A stretch of 64,000 bases of DNA, taken from contig NZ_JAKJHW010000001.1 in assembly GCF_021646685.1 (NCBI RefSeq), positions 868,001 through 932,000 of the forward strand, given 5' to 3'. The position numbers and the translations under genes were made by a program. This DNA is from Pseudalkalibacillus salsuginis. GTDB taxonomy: Bacteria > Bacillota > Bacilli > Bacillales > Fictibacillaceae. The notes beneath the pieces are model-generated. The model was not told the DNA's origin. It worked only from the letters and a program-made list of their open reading frames with translations, and did no database searches. Positions 42,691 through 51,479 of this stretch are shown here, piece by piece. Each line of letters opens with the position of its first letter. The stretch's first letter is position 1.

Positions 42691-42879
42691 TTAGACCTCT
42701 CCCTTAGGATCATTTTTCAAATTATCGATGATATTATGGATTTCTTTTTTCTTTTCGATAGATAATTCCTTACGCAACAACCTGCTGAAATTGCCCTCAT
42801 GTATCCCAACTGCTTCCGCTACTTGCCAGTGTTTTAATCCTGCCTTACTTATTGCCTCTCTGAGATCTTCATTCTTCAA
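42691..42879 (-). CDS. Small Cro/C1-type HTH regulator
   Basis: 62-aa protein with one helix-turn-helix (GLKHWQVAEAVGIHEGNFSRLLRKEL) and a short charged tail. TTG start with AGGAGG upstream. It is the first gene of the leftward module and is divergent from the 319-aa zinc-ribbon/integrase pair across a 133-base region full of ATCRTTAAA half-sites. It is the best candidate for binding that array, like Stl/Str-type regulators of SaPIs. Confidence 0.75.
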   Translation of the reverse strand: MKNEDLREAISKAGLKHWQVAEAVGIHEGNFSRLLRKELSIEKKKEIHNIIDNLKNDPKGEV

Positions 42880-42898
42880 TATCTATCCTCCTGTTGAT

Positions 42899-42979
42899 TT
42901 TAATGATGTTGTTGATATATACTTAAATTATCATTAAATTTAACGATATTTAAGATATTTATAGCTTTATATCGTTAAA
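42899..42979. promoter_or_regulatory. Operator array of four ATCRTTAAA half-sites
   Basis: ATCATTAAA or ATCGTTAAA occurs at 42899-42907 (minus), 42930-42938 (plus), 42939-42947 (minus) and 42971-42979 (plus). The middle two abut as an 18-bp near-palindrome. The outer two lie 22 and 23 bases away, giving a symmetric layout. It fills the divergent promoter region of the element and is the likely lysogeny-type switch. Confidence 0.7.
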
Positions 42980-43012
42980 TTACGTTAATTTTTATTTTTT
43001 GGAGGGATTATA

Positions 43013-43972
43013 TTGGAACTTATTTATGAAACAATTCATCATAGCGGTCAGATTAAAATGGAAAGTACAACGAGTCTGAAAGACATAAAACAAGAAACTA
43101 TTCCAAAAGAGGTAGATGAAAAATGGTTAAGAGGGATGAATAGGCGTTCGATATACGAAAGCCTTTTTGTCCAACAATTCATTAAATCTCCTATAGCAAT
43201 GACAAATTATGATTTCTTTGTGCAACAGCTAATAAAGATGGACACGCCGTGCCTTTTCAGTATGGTTGATGATTATAAAGATATAAGAAAGGATACAAAG
43301 GGGATTGCCAAAGAATTCGCCTCCTTAGAGACAGATAAGGAAATCCTAGCATTTGCAAATAAATACGGTTTGCTTGGGATTTTAACTCAGCCTTCTAGTG
43401 GTACCATCGACTATTATTATCCAACTGTGTTCGAACCTGTTTACTTTTGGCGACATCATATTAAAGAGGTCAAAAACTTACTAAAAATATATAGCACATT
43501 GAAAAAGAAAAATATTGAAACAAACACAGATATTATTGGTGATATAGTAAACTACAATTCATCTGCACAAGGAGACTTTGAATGGATAGATGGAGGAGAA
43601 AAAATTCCAGTTTATATATATGAGGAAGACTTAACCACACGAGAGGATATTGATCACTTAGATGAACTTGCTGGAGTTCACATTTTAGGCAATGTGATAA
43701 GAAATAGAATGAAGAACACCATTAATTTAGATTTTGGTGATATTGTTCCTTCCCAAAAATCCTCTATTGGGTTTAGGTTCAAAGAAACTTATATCACTAA
43801 TTATTTATTGGGGGCTATTTATTACGATTTATGGACCCTCATAAGTAACAATGAAAATGTTTTATTTTGTCCATACTGTGGAGACCCATTTACAAAGTCT
43901 GGGCGGAAAAAGTTTTGTTCTGACTCATGCAGAGTCATGGCCCATAATGCAAAAAAGAAAGGGGATAAATAA
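43013..43972 (+). CDS. 319-aa zinc-ribbon protein coupled to the integrase, unknown
   Basis: 319-aa protein with TTG start (GGAGGGA upstream). The first about 275 residues match nothing I recognise. The C-terminal about 35 residues form a CGNR-like zinc ribbon (CPYCGDPFTKSGRKKFCSDSC, then RVMAHNAKK). It ends one base before the integrase GTG, so the two are coupled. It sits where SaPI-type islands carry the master repressor, but it has no visible HTH. Binding of DNA or a helper-phage protein is inferred only. Confidence 0.6.
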   Translation: MELIYETIHHSGQIKMESTTSLKDIKQETIPKEVDEKWLRGMNRRSIYESLFVQQFIKSPIAMTNYDFFVQQLIKMDTPCLFSMVDDYKDIRKDTKGIAKEFASLETDKEILAFANKYGLLGILTQPSSGTIDYYYPTVFEPVYFWRHHIKEVKNLLKIYSTLKKKNIETNTDIIGDIVNYNSSAQGDFEWIDGGEKIPVYIYEEDLTTREDIDHLDELAGVHILGNVIRNRMKNTINLDFGDIVPSQKSSIGFRFKETYITNYLLGAIYYDLWTLISNNENVLFCPYCGDPFTKSGRKKFCSDSCRVMAHNAKKKGDK

Positions 43973-43973
43973 T

Positions 43974-45152
43974 GTGGCTGGAAGTATAGAAAAACGGGGG
44001 CAAGAATCTTGGAGACTTATATATAGCCTAGGTTATGATCAACACGGTAAAAGAATTAAGAGAACCAAGACAGTGAAATGTAAAACAAAAAGTGAAGCAA
44101 AAAAAGAATTAGCAAAGTTCATTACGGAAGTTGAAGCGGGTGAATATATCGCTCCCGAAAAGATGAAATTTGCTGCTTTTATAATTGAATGGGAAAAGAA
44201 ATATGCTGAAAAACACCTCAGCCCTGCGACTATAACTTCATATCGAACTCATTTGAAGAATCGGATTATCCCCTATTTTGGCCATAAGAATTTAAGCCAA
44301 ATCAAGCCAATTGATATTGTTAATTTTCTAGAACACCTTCAAGAGGAGGGTCAAAGACAAGACGGGAAAAGTGGGGTGTTATCTTCTTCATCAGTAGAAT
44401 ATAACCACCGAATATTGCGAAATATTTTTTCCAGGGCTGTAGAATGGCAATTGATAAAGAAAAGTCCTGTTGAAACGGTTAAGAAACCTAAAAGGATACA
44501 AAAAGAAACATCGGTATTTAGCCAAAAAGAAGCAACGGAAGTTTTCACCCATTTAAGAAAAGAAAAGCCGATGTGGAGAATAATGGTTATACTTGCCTTA
44601 ACTACAGGAATGAGACGTGGAGAGCTGTTAGGACTGGAATGGAAAAATGTTGATCTCGAAAAAGGCACTATACAAATAAAACAAACACTCACATATACGA
44701 ATAAACAGCACATTGTTAAAGAACCCAAAACGAAAAACTCTATTAGAATGGTTTCACTTCCTGCATCCCTAATCGAAGCTTTGAAAACATACAAACACTT
44801 TACAAATAAAGAACGAATGAAAGCAGGTGACCATTGGGAAGGTGGGAATTATTACTTCCTTTTTTCTTCCTGGCATGGCAAACCATTGCATCCTTCAAGT
44901 GTAACAACATGGTGGAAACGTTTTATTAACAAGAATAACCTCCGTTACATCCGATTTCATGATCTACGCCATACATCTGCTACTCTACTGATTAATCAAG
45001 GTGTTCACGCAAAAACAATCAGCAGCCGCTTAGGTCATGCCGATATCCGTACCACCATGAATATCTATGGCCATGCTTTACAAGAAGCAGACCAGGAAGC
45101 AGCGAATCATTTTGATTCTTTTTTTATGAATAGTGCTTCAACTAATTCTTAG
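43974..45152 (+). CDS. int: Tyrosine recombinase (phage-type integrase)
   Basis: 392-aa integrase from GTG 43974 (AGGGGATAAATAAT before it); the longer open frame upstream overlaps the zinc-ribbon gene. The N-terminal arm-binding domain (residues about 3-50) is of the AP2-like type. The core-binding SAM-like domain is at about 65-170. The catalytic domain has Arg in TTGMRRGELLGLEW, the HxxR box HDLRHTSATLL, LGHADIRTTMNIYGHA (His and nucleophile Tyr). It inserts the element into tRNA-Ala. A terminator follows. Confidence 0.95.
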   Translation: MAGSIEKRGQESWRLIYSLGYDQHGKRIKRTKTVKCKTKSEAKKELAKFITEVEAGEYIAPEKMKFAAFIIEWEKKYAEKHLSPATITSYRTHLKNRIIPYFGHKNLSQIKPIDIVNFLEHLQEEGQRQDGKSGVLSSSSVEYNHRILRNIFSRAVEWQLIKKSPVETVKKPKRIQKETSVFSQKEATEVFTHLRKEKPMWRIMVILALTTGMRRGELLGLEWKNVDLEKGTIQIKQTLTYTNKQHIVKEPKTKNSIRMVSLPASLIEALKTYKHFTNKERMKAGDHWEGGNYYFLFSSWHGKPLHPSSVTTWWKRFINKNNLRYIRFHDLRHTSATLLINQGVHAKTISSRLGHADIRTTMNIYGHALQEADQEAANHFDSFFMNSASTNS

Positions 45153-45206
45153 AAAAAAGTTTAAAGATTGATGTTATTTTTCAGTGTTTACCCATAACAT
45201 ACCGTA

Positions 45207-45242
45207 AAAAAGGAATCTATTTTCATAGGTTCCTTTTTTTGT
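45207..45242 (+). terminator. Terminator after the integrase gene
   Basis: Stem AAAGGAATCTAT (45209-45220) with ATAGGTTCCTTT (45225-45236), T run after. Confidence 0.85.
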
Positions 45243-45257
45243 GAATAAATGATTAAA

Positions 45258-46265
45258 TTATGTGGAGACTTTCTCATTAGCCATTTCTTTTTGCATATTA
45301 TCAGTCTTTTCCATTTCTTCTTTTACTTTAGAGATAATTTGCTCTCCCACTGAATGTATAAACTCCAACTTTATTTGACTATTCCATTCTTCATCCACTT
45401 CTGCTTTCTCAAAACTGTTAATGATACCTGGAGTTATTAATTTATACAAAATTAATGTAAGAAGAATTTTCTCTTTATGGCTTTCTTCAAAAGCAATTTC
45501 TCCTTCATATTCAATTAAACGAACATTTCCTTTTTGAGCTAGCTCAAATAAAAAGTTTTCATTCTCATTAAAACTTATACTTAATCTTAATGATTTCAAT
45601 GTATCATCACCGAAAATAAAGGCTAGAGTACCTAATAAAGCAGAGATTCGTTCTCCTTCCCCTGACATTAAATGTGCATTATCTATTGCAGCACCACTAT
45701 ATCCTGTGAAAGATTTTATAGTCATAGTAGGACTTTCAGATAAAATCTTATCTCCAGTTAAGAATTTACTTAAAAGCCAATAATATGTACTATCCGATAT
45801 ATGGAATGCTGGGGGAAGCAATGTAGTTGAACCCCATATCTCATCTTTCATTAAATCCTTTAAAATGAAATTTAATTTATATTGACTTTTAGTAAGGTTC
45901 ATATATATTGCAGCGTATACAGAATCCTCATTTTCAAAAAATAAAACATCGGTTTCAACTTTATTTATTCTATCTGATCTATCCAACCACTCATCATTCT
46001 GACTTTTTACAATATTCTTTGCTCTCTCAATATATGCGGTTAAATAAATGTATTTAAATTCTAACTGTTCATTGTAAATAATTTTATTTACACCTAGCGT
46101 TTCTTCCGCACTGCCTGGCAACCATCTTTTCCGAAGAGTATCCCCTTGCGGCCATTCCCCTCTTTCAGGCCTTGCATCCAAGTTAGAATTTTCAAAAAGT
46201 TTTTTAGACGCTTCTTCTATATTTGGAATATTGTCTAATTGAACTAGTATAACCGGAAATTCCAT
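45258..46265 (-). CDS. Third gene of the unknown cargo operon
   Basis: 335-aa protein, probably from ATG 46265 (GGAAGGAAG upstream; the TTG at 46271 overlaps the previous stop). It begins MEFPVILVQLDNIPNIEEASKK. An inner segment GDDTLKSLRLSISFNENENFLFEL looks like a beta-alpha domain. The tail EEEMEKTDNMQKEMANEKVST is a charged helix. No catalytic motif is recognised and there is no membrane segment. It lies at the right-hand cargo position of the element with two coupled genes. No family name can be given. Confidence 0.6.
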   Translation of the reverse strand: MEFPVILVQLDNIPNIEEASKKLFENSNLDARPERGEWPQGDTLRKRWLPGSAEETLGVNKIIYNEQLEFKYIYLTAYIERAKNIVKSQNDEWLDRSDRINKVETDVLFFENEDSVYAAIYMNLTKSQYKLNFILKDLMKDEIWGSTTLLPPAFHISDSTYYWLLSKFLTGDKILSESPTMTIKSFTGYSGAAIDNAHLMSGEGERISALLGTLAFIFGDDTLKSLRLSISFNENENFLFELAQKGNVRLIEYEGEIAFEESHKEKILLTLILYKLITPGIINSFEKAEVDEEWNSQIKLEFIHSVGEQIISKVKEEMEKTDNMQKEMANEKVST

Positions 46266-46267
46266 AC

Positions 46268-47032
46268 TCAACTTCCTTCCTCTAGAATAATTTTACATGA
46301 TTTCAAATCAGTTTTGACAAAAATATTCATAACCCAATCAAAACAAATTCTAATAAATTTACTTTTAGAGTTGATTCCAACTTTAATGCTTATATAACCG
46401 TCTCGTTTAAAATTGGAATTAGCCATAATAGAAAGTTTCCCGTCCATGGTAGTACTCCAGTCACTTTCTGATAACATGTCTAAAAAATTTAAAGATATTT
46501 CTCCAGGACGTTTATATAATTCAATCATTTGGGGACTACCATTAATCTGAGGCTCAATTGAAAGCCACTTTGGATGCCAAATAATACTCACTCTTATACC
46601 TTTTAAAATTAAATCAAACAACCATTTAACGTATGTAATCTTAATTTTTCCATTTAGTTTTATATGCGTTGGGCTTTGCATTCCTATTTGTTCTTCATCA
46701 AATGGAATAGAAGTTATGTTTTGATTGCTTTTATAATCGCTAATCGAAATCTTAATTTCTACAGGTTTTTTGAAAAGTTTCGAAAGTATGATCACTGCAA
46801 AGTTATACAAAAAAGTAAGAAGTGCCACATCTATAGCTCCGTAGATGGTGATTGGAATATTCTTTTTTGCCATAAAAGAAGCTAAATCAAAAGCTAAAAG
46901 ATTATCTGCTTTCGTATATAGATAAGTGAATGGACGAATTTCTAAAAACCATACCAATATTAAAACCAATGGGATAGACCCTGCTTGTAGGAGCCATTTT
47001 ATGAATTTAAATGTATTAGTCAAATCAAACAA
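46268..47032 (-). CDS. Second gene of the unknown cargo operon, membrane protein
   Basis: 254-aa protein with two membrane helices near the N terminus (about 12-32, LLQAGSIPLVLILVWFLEI; about 58-82, ITIYGAIDVALLTFLYNFAVI) and a cytosolic C-terminal domain of about 165 residues rich in beta strands (KIKITYVKWLFDLILKG, GYISIKVGINSKSKFIRICF). TTG start; six bases after the previous stop; its stop overlaps the next start. A membrane-anchored effector with a soluble sensor would fit an abortive defence system, but that is inference. Confidence 0.6.
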   Translation of the reverse strand: MFDLTNTFKFIKWLLQAGSIPLVLILVWFLEIRPFTYLYTKADNLLAFDLASFMAKKNIPITIYGAIDVALLTFLYNFAVIILSKLFKKPVEIKISISDYKSNQNITSIPFDEEQIGMQSPTHIKLNGKIKITYVKWLFDLILKGIRVSIIWHPKWLSIEPQINGSPQMIELYKRPGEISLNFLDMLSESDWSTTMDGKLSIMANSNFKRDGYISIKVGINSKSKFIRICFDWVMNIFVKTDLKSCKIILEEGS

Positions 47033-47038
47033 CCCACT

Positions 47039-47560
47039 TTAGTAACACAACATTTCTCCAGCAGTATCAAATAAATCTTCGGCGACGAATACAATTCCGT
47101 TATTTCTAAAAACTATCCTATGGTTTTCGAAGGTAAAGCTAACAGATTCAAATTCTACTCCATACTCTTCTTCTAGTCTGTTAATTTCATTAAAAATATG
47201 TTTTTTACATATCTCTTTATCTGAATCTGGTTTTGATATTTTAAAGATATATTCATTTATTTGTGTCAATTCTTCTTCAGGAAGATCCATATTAATTGTA
47301 AAATTAGGTCTGCATCCTATCGATCCAATATTTTCAATGATTTCAACAAAATGTAGAGAAGTCATAATGAACTGTTGTGTAAGTGTAAATGGAACTTTTT
47401 TCATAACATGCTTCAATTTATTTTTTTCATAATCATATTTGATTCCAATAATATCAGTATTTTTAAATTCAACAACATTATTTTCACCAAAAATCTCACT
47501 TAGTGAACTGAACCCCTTTTGATCAAATAATTTAAACATCTTTAATTGTTGTTCCACCAT
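47039..47560 (-). CDS. First gene of the unknown cargo operon
   Basis: 173-aa soluble protein from ATG 47560 (GAGAGGTG nine bases upstream; a GTG at 47572 lies within the ribosome site). It contains IGIKYDYEKNKLKHVMKKVPF and a central TLTQQFIMTSLHFVEIIENIGSI stretch. It is acidic towards the C terminus and ends AEDLFDTAGEMLCY. No motif is recognised. It starts the operon; 47573-47700 upstream is very AT-rich and should contain the promoter. Confidence 0.6.
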   Translation of the reverse strand: MVEQQLKMFKLFDQKGFSSLSEIFGENNVVEFKNTDIIGIKYDYEKNKLKHVMKKVPFTLTQQFIMTSLHFVEIIENIGSIGCRPNFTINMDLPEEELTQINEYIFKISKPDSDKEICKKHIFNEINRLEEEYGVEFESVSFTFENHRIVFRNNGIVFVAEDLFDTAGEMLCY

Positions 47561-47738
47561 CCAACATATCACCTCTCTTTAGTTTGTTTTCTAAATTTTT
47601 CTTATTAAGAATATCATTATATATATTTATAAACAATTATTTTAATTACATTTATTCAAATAATTGTTAATTTTATTTATATCACCAAATTTTATAAACG
47701 TTCTTCACTTATTAAAATAATTAAATATTGTCCCCAGA

Positions 47739-47748
47739 TCGTCCCCAA
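47739..47748 (-). repeat. End-proximal motif TTGGGGACGA, right
   Basis: Inverted relative to 32913-32922; next to another GTCCCCA at 47730-47736. Possible integrase arm sites. Confidence 0.4.
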
Positions 47749-47817
47749 CAACCCTGTTATAATAAATTTGATTAAAAACTGTACCAATAAAAAAAGCCCT
47801 TTTATCAAGGACTTGTA

Positions 47818-47873
47818 GTAATCTGTTATGGTGGAGCATAGCGGGCTCGAACCGCTGACCTCTTCGCTGCCAG
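47818..47873 (-). repeat. attachment-site direct repeat, right (tRNA side)
   Basis: Identical to 32763-32818 over 56 bases. The copy lies in the intact tRNA-Ala gene, from the anticodon arm to 11 bases beyond CCA. Confidence 0.92.
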
Positions 47874-47904
47874 CGAAGCGCTCTCCCAGCTGAGCTAATG
47901 CCCC
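47829..47904 (-). tRNA. tRNA-Ala (anticodon GGC)
   Basis: 76-nt cloverleaf read from the sequence: acceptor GGGGCAT/ATGCTCC, D-arm GCTC-AGCTGGGA-GAGC, anticodon stem CTTCG/CGAAG with loop CTGGCAG (anticodon GGC), T-arm AGCGG-TTCGAAC-CCGCT, discriminator A and encoded CCA. It is the attB gene of the 15-kb element; insertion kept it whole because the element carries the 3' half. Confidence 0.96.
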
Positions 47905-48038
47905 TTATTTGTTGTACTGTTAGTATATCCAAAATTACTCACATATTGTATTGTACTTCGTTCCAGGGAATTCGTCAATTGTATGATTAAAAGAAAAAAG
48001 GTCGATCTTTTGTAGCGCGGAGAAAATGGACATCCATG

Positions 48039-49649
48039 TCAACGTACGGTATTAGGGGGACTTAGACGCTGGTCGATAAATTCCATATTATCCACGGGGA
48101 TTATTCGTCCATTTCGATCCTTGTAAACGATATGGTCCCTTGTAAATTTTTCCGGTGTATCTATTCCTACAGATGCCGCCAGAAAGAAGAGACCTTCACG
48201 TAAGGATAATATGTAGTTGCATACCCTGTACGACTTCTCTTCTATAATCAATGCTTTTTGCAACTTAGGATCTGTGGTAGCAACTCCGACTGGACAATTA
48301 TTCGTGTGACATACTTGTGCTTGGATGCATCCAACCGAAAACATCAGTCCTCTGGCGATATTGACAAAGTCAGCTCCTAAACTCAATGCTACAGCCACTT
48401 TGTCAGGCGTTAAAAGCTTACCAGATGCAAAAATTTTCACTTTATGACGGATACCGTATCTTTCCAGTGTGTCATGAACGAAAGGCAGAGCGGTTTTGAT
48501 CGGAATCCCGGTTGAATCAGCAAGTTCCTGGTAGGATGCCCCTGTTCCCCCCTCGCCTCCATCCACAGTGATAAAGTCTGGGTGTTTCCCTGTTTCTTTC
48601 ATATATGCGACCAGTCTTTCAAAATCATTGGTGTTCCCCACTACCATTTTGATCCCTACGGGTTTACCACCTACTTCTCTCAATTCGGTTATGAAGTCCA
48701 ACATTTCCTCGTTATTCCCGAATTCCTTGAACCGGTTAGGGCTGTCAATGGATTTCCAGGGTTCTACATTACGGATTCCAGCGATTTCAGGAGTTACCTT
48801 GGAGCCATCAACATGTCCTCCCCGGGTTTTTCCACCCTGGGCCAGTTTCAATTCAAACGCTTTTACTTCTTTAAGATCACTCTTCTTTTTGAATTCTTCC
48901 CACGAAAACTTTCCGTCTTTGGTGCGGACCCCAAAGAGTCCCGGTCCTATTTGGCAAATGATATCGCATCCGCCTTTTAAATGATAGTCAGAAAGTCCCC
49001 CTTCCCCGGTGTTCATCCATGTGCCTTTGGCTCGGGACAAGCCTATGGATAAAGCAGTAAGCGCCCGATCACCAAGGGAACCGAAGCTCATGGCGGATTG
49101 GCCTACCAGACCTCTTACTTTGAAAGGATGGCGGGATGTCCTTCCACCGATGACAGGTGAATCCTCTTCGTTCAATAAGAAGGGATCGGCCTGGATCTCT
49201 TCCCTATGTTCTTTACGTAGAAACAAATTATCCTTTTCAATCTGATAGATTTTGGTTTTCACCTTATCGTCATTATCTACCCTTAGTTCATTTCTCTGTT
49301 TGGGGAACATAGTATTCCGGATATAAAAACCTTCCTCTGAAAAGTTCCGTTCTGAACCGAAACCGAGCATCCTGGATTTATACTTCCCGGCTATCACTGT
49401 GTTCTTGAACTCCCTTCTTGAGAAAGGTGTTCCTTCATTATCATTCAGAAATAAGTATTGCCGGAGTTCGGGACCCATCTTTTCTAATATATATCTCAAT
49501 TTCCCGAGAATAGGAAAGTTCCGTAACACAGCATGTTCCTTTTGTTTCTGATCGGTCCACCACAAAAACAGGACAAGCGAACATGGCACAACAAATAAGA
49601 ATAGGAGAATCCCGATAAGGAATACGAGTATGAGGATATTCTGATCCAT
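48039..49649 (-). CDS. yerD: FMN-binding glutamate synthase-family protein (YerD-like)
   Basis: 536-aa protein with one N-terminal membrane helix (NILILVFLIGILLFLFVVPC) and then the glutamate synthase central/FMN barrel domain (GLVGQSAMSFGSLGDRALTA, NTGEGGLSDYHLKGG, ITVDGGEGGTGASYQE, ARGLMFSVGCIQAQVCHTNNCPVGVAT). It lacks the glutamine amidotransferase and iron-sulfur small-subunit partners, as in B. subtilis YerD. Substrate unknown. GAGGTGG ribosome site. The 110-base gap to the upstream oxidase gene allows co-transcription. Confidence 0.9.
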   Translation of the reverse strand: MDQNILILVFLIGILLFLFVVPCSLVLFLWWTDQKQKEHAVLRNFPILGKLRYILEKMGPELRQYLFLNDNEGTPFSRREFKNTVIAGKYKSRMLGFGSERNFSEEGFYIRNTMFPKQRNELRVDNDDKVKTKIYQIEKDNLFLRKEHREEIQADPFLLNEEDSPVIGGRTSRHPFKVRGLVGQSAMSFGSLGDRALTALSIGLSRAKGTWMNTGEGGLSDYHLKGGCDIICQIGPGLFGVRTKDGKFSWEEFKKKSDLKEVKAFELKLAQGGKTRGGHVDGSKVTPEIAGIRNVEPWKSIDSPNRFKEFGNNEEMLDFITELREVGGKPVGIKMVVGNTNDFERLVAYMKETGKHPDFITVDGGEGGTGASYQELADSTGIPIKTALPFVHDTLERYGIRHKVKIFASGKLLTPDKVAVALSLGADFVNIARGLMFSVGCIQAQVCHTNNCPVGVATTDPKLQKALIIEEKSYRVCNYILSLREGLFFLAASVGIDTPEKFTRDHIVYKDRNGRIIPVDNMEFIDQRLSPPNTVR

Positions 49650-49760
49650 TTAAAACCACCTCATTAAACCAAGAAATTTGCCATACAACGGAAAGAACCG
49701 CATGTACCGAAAGCCCTTCACCAGTCCGATATTCCTTTATCGAGAAGAGATAGTGAGGCT

Positions 49761-51479
49761 TTAAAATAAACGTTTTAGTGCTTTTCTTAGCGGAGGCATA
49801 TCTATTTCATGTTCCTTAAAGAATTTTTTCATGATATGCTTCGAGTAACCTGCAGCCTGTCCGTATGTGATTTTACCAGGTAAAGGTGGCTGATCCTCGA
49901 TTATCACATCGATGATGACCGGCTTCTTCTCTCGGGCAGCCTTTTTAAAGGTGTCACTCAACTCACGATGGTCTGATACTCTGTATCCTTCACCCCCGCA
50001 AGCTCTAGCAAATGCTGCAAAGTCGATATTTTCAAGATCCGTCCCATACTCCAGATGACCTTGTTCTTCCTGCTCGTATTTGATCATCCCGATCTTTTGA
50101 TTATTCATGATCACCACAATGATGGGCATGTCGTATTTAACCGCTGTGACAAAATCATGCATGACCATGGTAAAACCGCCATCGCCACAAACGGTCACCA
50201 CTTGCCGTCCTGGATAAGCAAAGCTGCCTGCAATTGCCCCTGGCAACCCACAACCCATCGTCGCCATCCAGCTTGAGATAAGAAATTTTTGGTGAGTGAT
50301 CTTGAAATGTCTGGCCATCCACACCGTGACATTTCCGACGTCTACCGATAAGATTGCATCATCATCAACCACTTCTTGTAGCTTCGGGATGACTTCTTGG
50401 GGTTTTATTGGAGACGAAACTTGGTTTTCTTCCTTTTCAATATGTCTCCACCAATTCACCATATTTTCTTGACATTCTTTCAGGAAGGTCCTCTGTTCCT
50501 TCATTGGCAGTTGATCGTTCCATTTTTGAAGGGCGATGGATGAATCTCCAACAATGCCTACCGTCACTGGATATCGTTTTCCGATCTGGCTTGGATCAAG
50601 ATCGATCTGAACGGCTGGAGCTTTATCAGGCAGAAAATCCCTGTAAGGAAAAGAGGTACCGATCATGATAAGTAAATCTGTTTCTTCCATTGCCTCATAA
50701 GCTGGTTTCGTTCCAATTTGCCCGAGCTGACCAAGGTTATACGGATGTTTGTCAGGTAAGGTCCCCTTTGCCGGTAAAGTGAAAATAATAGGCGCAGCAA
50801 TTTTTTCTGCAAACCTTACTAGCTCATCCCTGGCTTTGTTAGCTCCTGTTCCTGCAAGGATGACTGGCTTTTTCGCCTCTTTTATGTACTTCAAGCCAGC
50901 ATCCAGGTCCTCGTCAGAAGGAATTTGCTTTGAAACAGAGGTTGTCTCCGTCAAGTTCGGTGTATAACCTTCGATCTGTTCCATTGGAATATCATCTGGA
51001 ATGATCAAGACGGAAACACCTTTTTCAGCATACGCCTTACGGATTGCTTGGTCGAGTAATGATGGAAACGATTCTGGAGATGAGACCCTTTGGTTGAATA
51101 CCGATACATCTTCAAACAATTTCTCAAGGTGAACTTCCTGAAAAGCATCATGGCCTACTTTATCCGTAGGGACTTGTCCAGCTAAGACCAATACAGGTGC
51201 ACGGTCTGCTTTTGCGTCATATAGGCCGTTGAGTAAATGGATCGCACCTGGACCCCCGATCGAAAGACAGACTCCGATTTTACCTGTCAATTTCGAATAA
51301 GAAGACGCAGCTAACGCACCTACTTCCTCATGCCTTACTTGAATGAATTCGATCCTTTCTTTTTGTACTCTAAGATGTTCGACAAAGTTGTTGATCGAAT
51401 CCCCTGGTAGTCCAAAAATATGTTTGATATCCCAATGTTCAAGAACTTCCGCTGCTACCTTTCCTGCTGTATGCTTCAT
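49761..51479 (-). CDS. Pyruvate-oxidase-like thiamine-diphosphate enzyme (YdaP type)
   Basis: 572-aa TPP enzyme from ATG 51479 (GGAGGGAAC upstream; an ATG 15 bases earlier is unsupported). N-terminal TPP domain with the catalytic Glu (QVRHEEVGALAAS). Central FAD-binding-like domain (KKPVILAGTGANKARDELV). C-terminal TPP/Mg motif GDGGFTMVMHDFVTAVKYDMP...NN. It is related to B. subtilis YdaP and bacterial pyruvate oxidases/quinone reductases, which yield acetate or acetyl-phosphate from pyruvate. A general-stress role is known for YdaP and is not shown here. Confidence 0.88.
   Translation of the reverse strand: MKHTAGKVAAEVLEHWDIKHIFGLPGDSINNFVEHLRVQKERIEFIQVRHEEVGALAASSYSKLTGKIGVCLSIGGPGAIHLLNGLYDAKADRAPVLVLAGQVPTDKVGHDAFQEVHLEKLFEDVSVFNQRVSSPESFPSLLDQAIRKAYAEKGVSVLIIPDDIPMEQIEGYTPNLTETTSVSKQIPSDEDLDAGLKYIKEAKKPVILAGTGANKARDELVRFAEKIAAPIIFTLPAKGTLPDKHPYNLGQLGQIGTKPAYEAMEETDLLIMIGTSFPYRDFLPDKAPAVQIDLDPSQIGKRYPVTVGIVGDSSIALQKWNDQLPMKEQRTFLKECQENMVNWWRHIEKEENQVSSPIKPQEVIPKLQEVVDDDAILSVDVGNVTVWMARHFKITHQKFLISSWMATMGCGLPGAIAGSFAYPGRQVVTVCGDGGFTMVMHDFVTAVKYDMPIIVVIMNNQKIGMIKYEQEEQGHLEYGTDLENIDFAAFARACGGEGYRVSDHRELSDTFKKAAREKKPVIIDVIIEDQPPLPGKITYGQAAGYSKHIMKKFFKEHEIDMPPLRKALKRLF

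Larger units (their letters stand above)
32763..47873. mobile_element. Integrative element in tRNA-Ala, phage-satellite (PICI)-like
   Basis: About 15.06 kb between two identical 56-bp repeats, one within an intact tRNA-Ala. It encodes a tyrosine integrase and divergent HTH and Xis genes. A prim-pol, a DUF3987 protein, iteron-like repeats and a TerS-like HTH protein follow. No capsid, tail, large terminase or conjugation genes are present. The gene order and size match phage-inducible chromosomal islands. Cargo is a type I RM system at the left end and an unknown three-gene operon at the right end. Base composition is visibly more AT-rich than the flanks. Confidence 0.85.

Noticed and set aside
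48039-49649. Full glutamate synthase (GltB)
   Set aside because: It has only the FMN barrel domain and a membrane anchor; glutaminase and FeS partner domains are missing, as in YerD.
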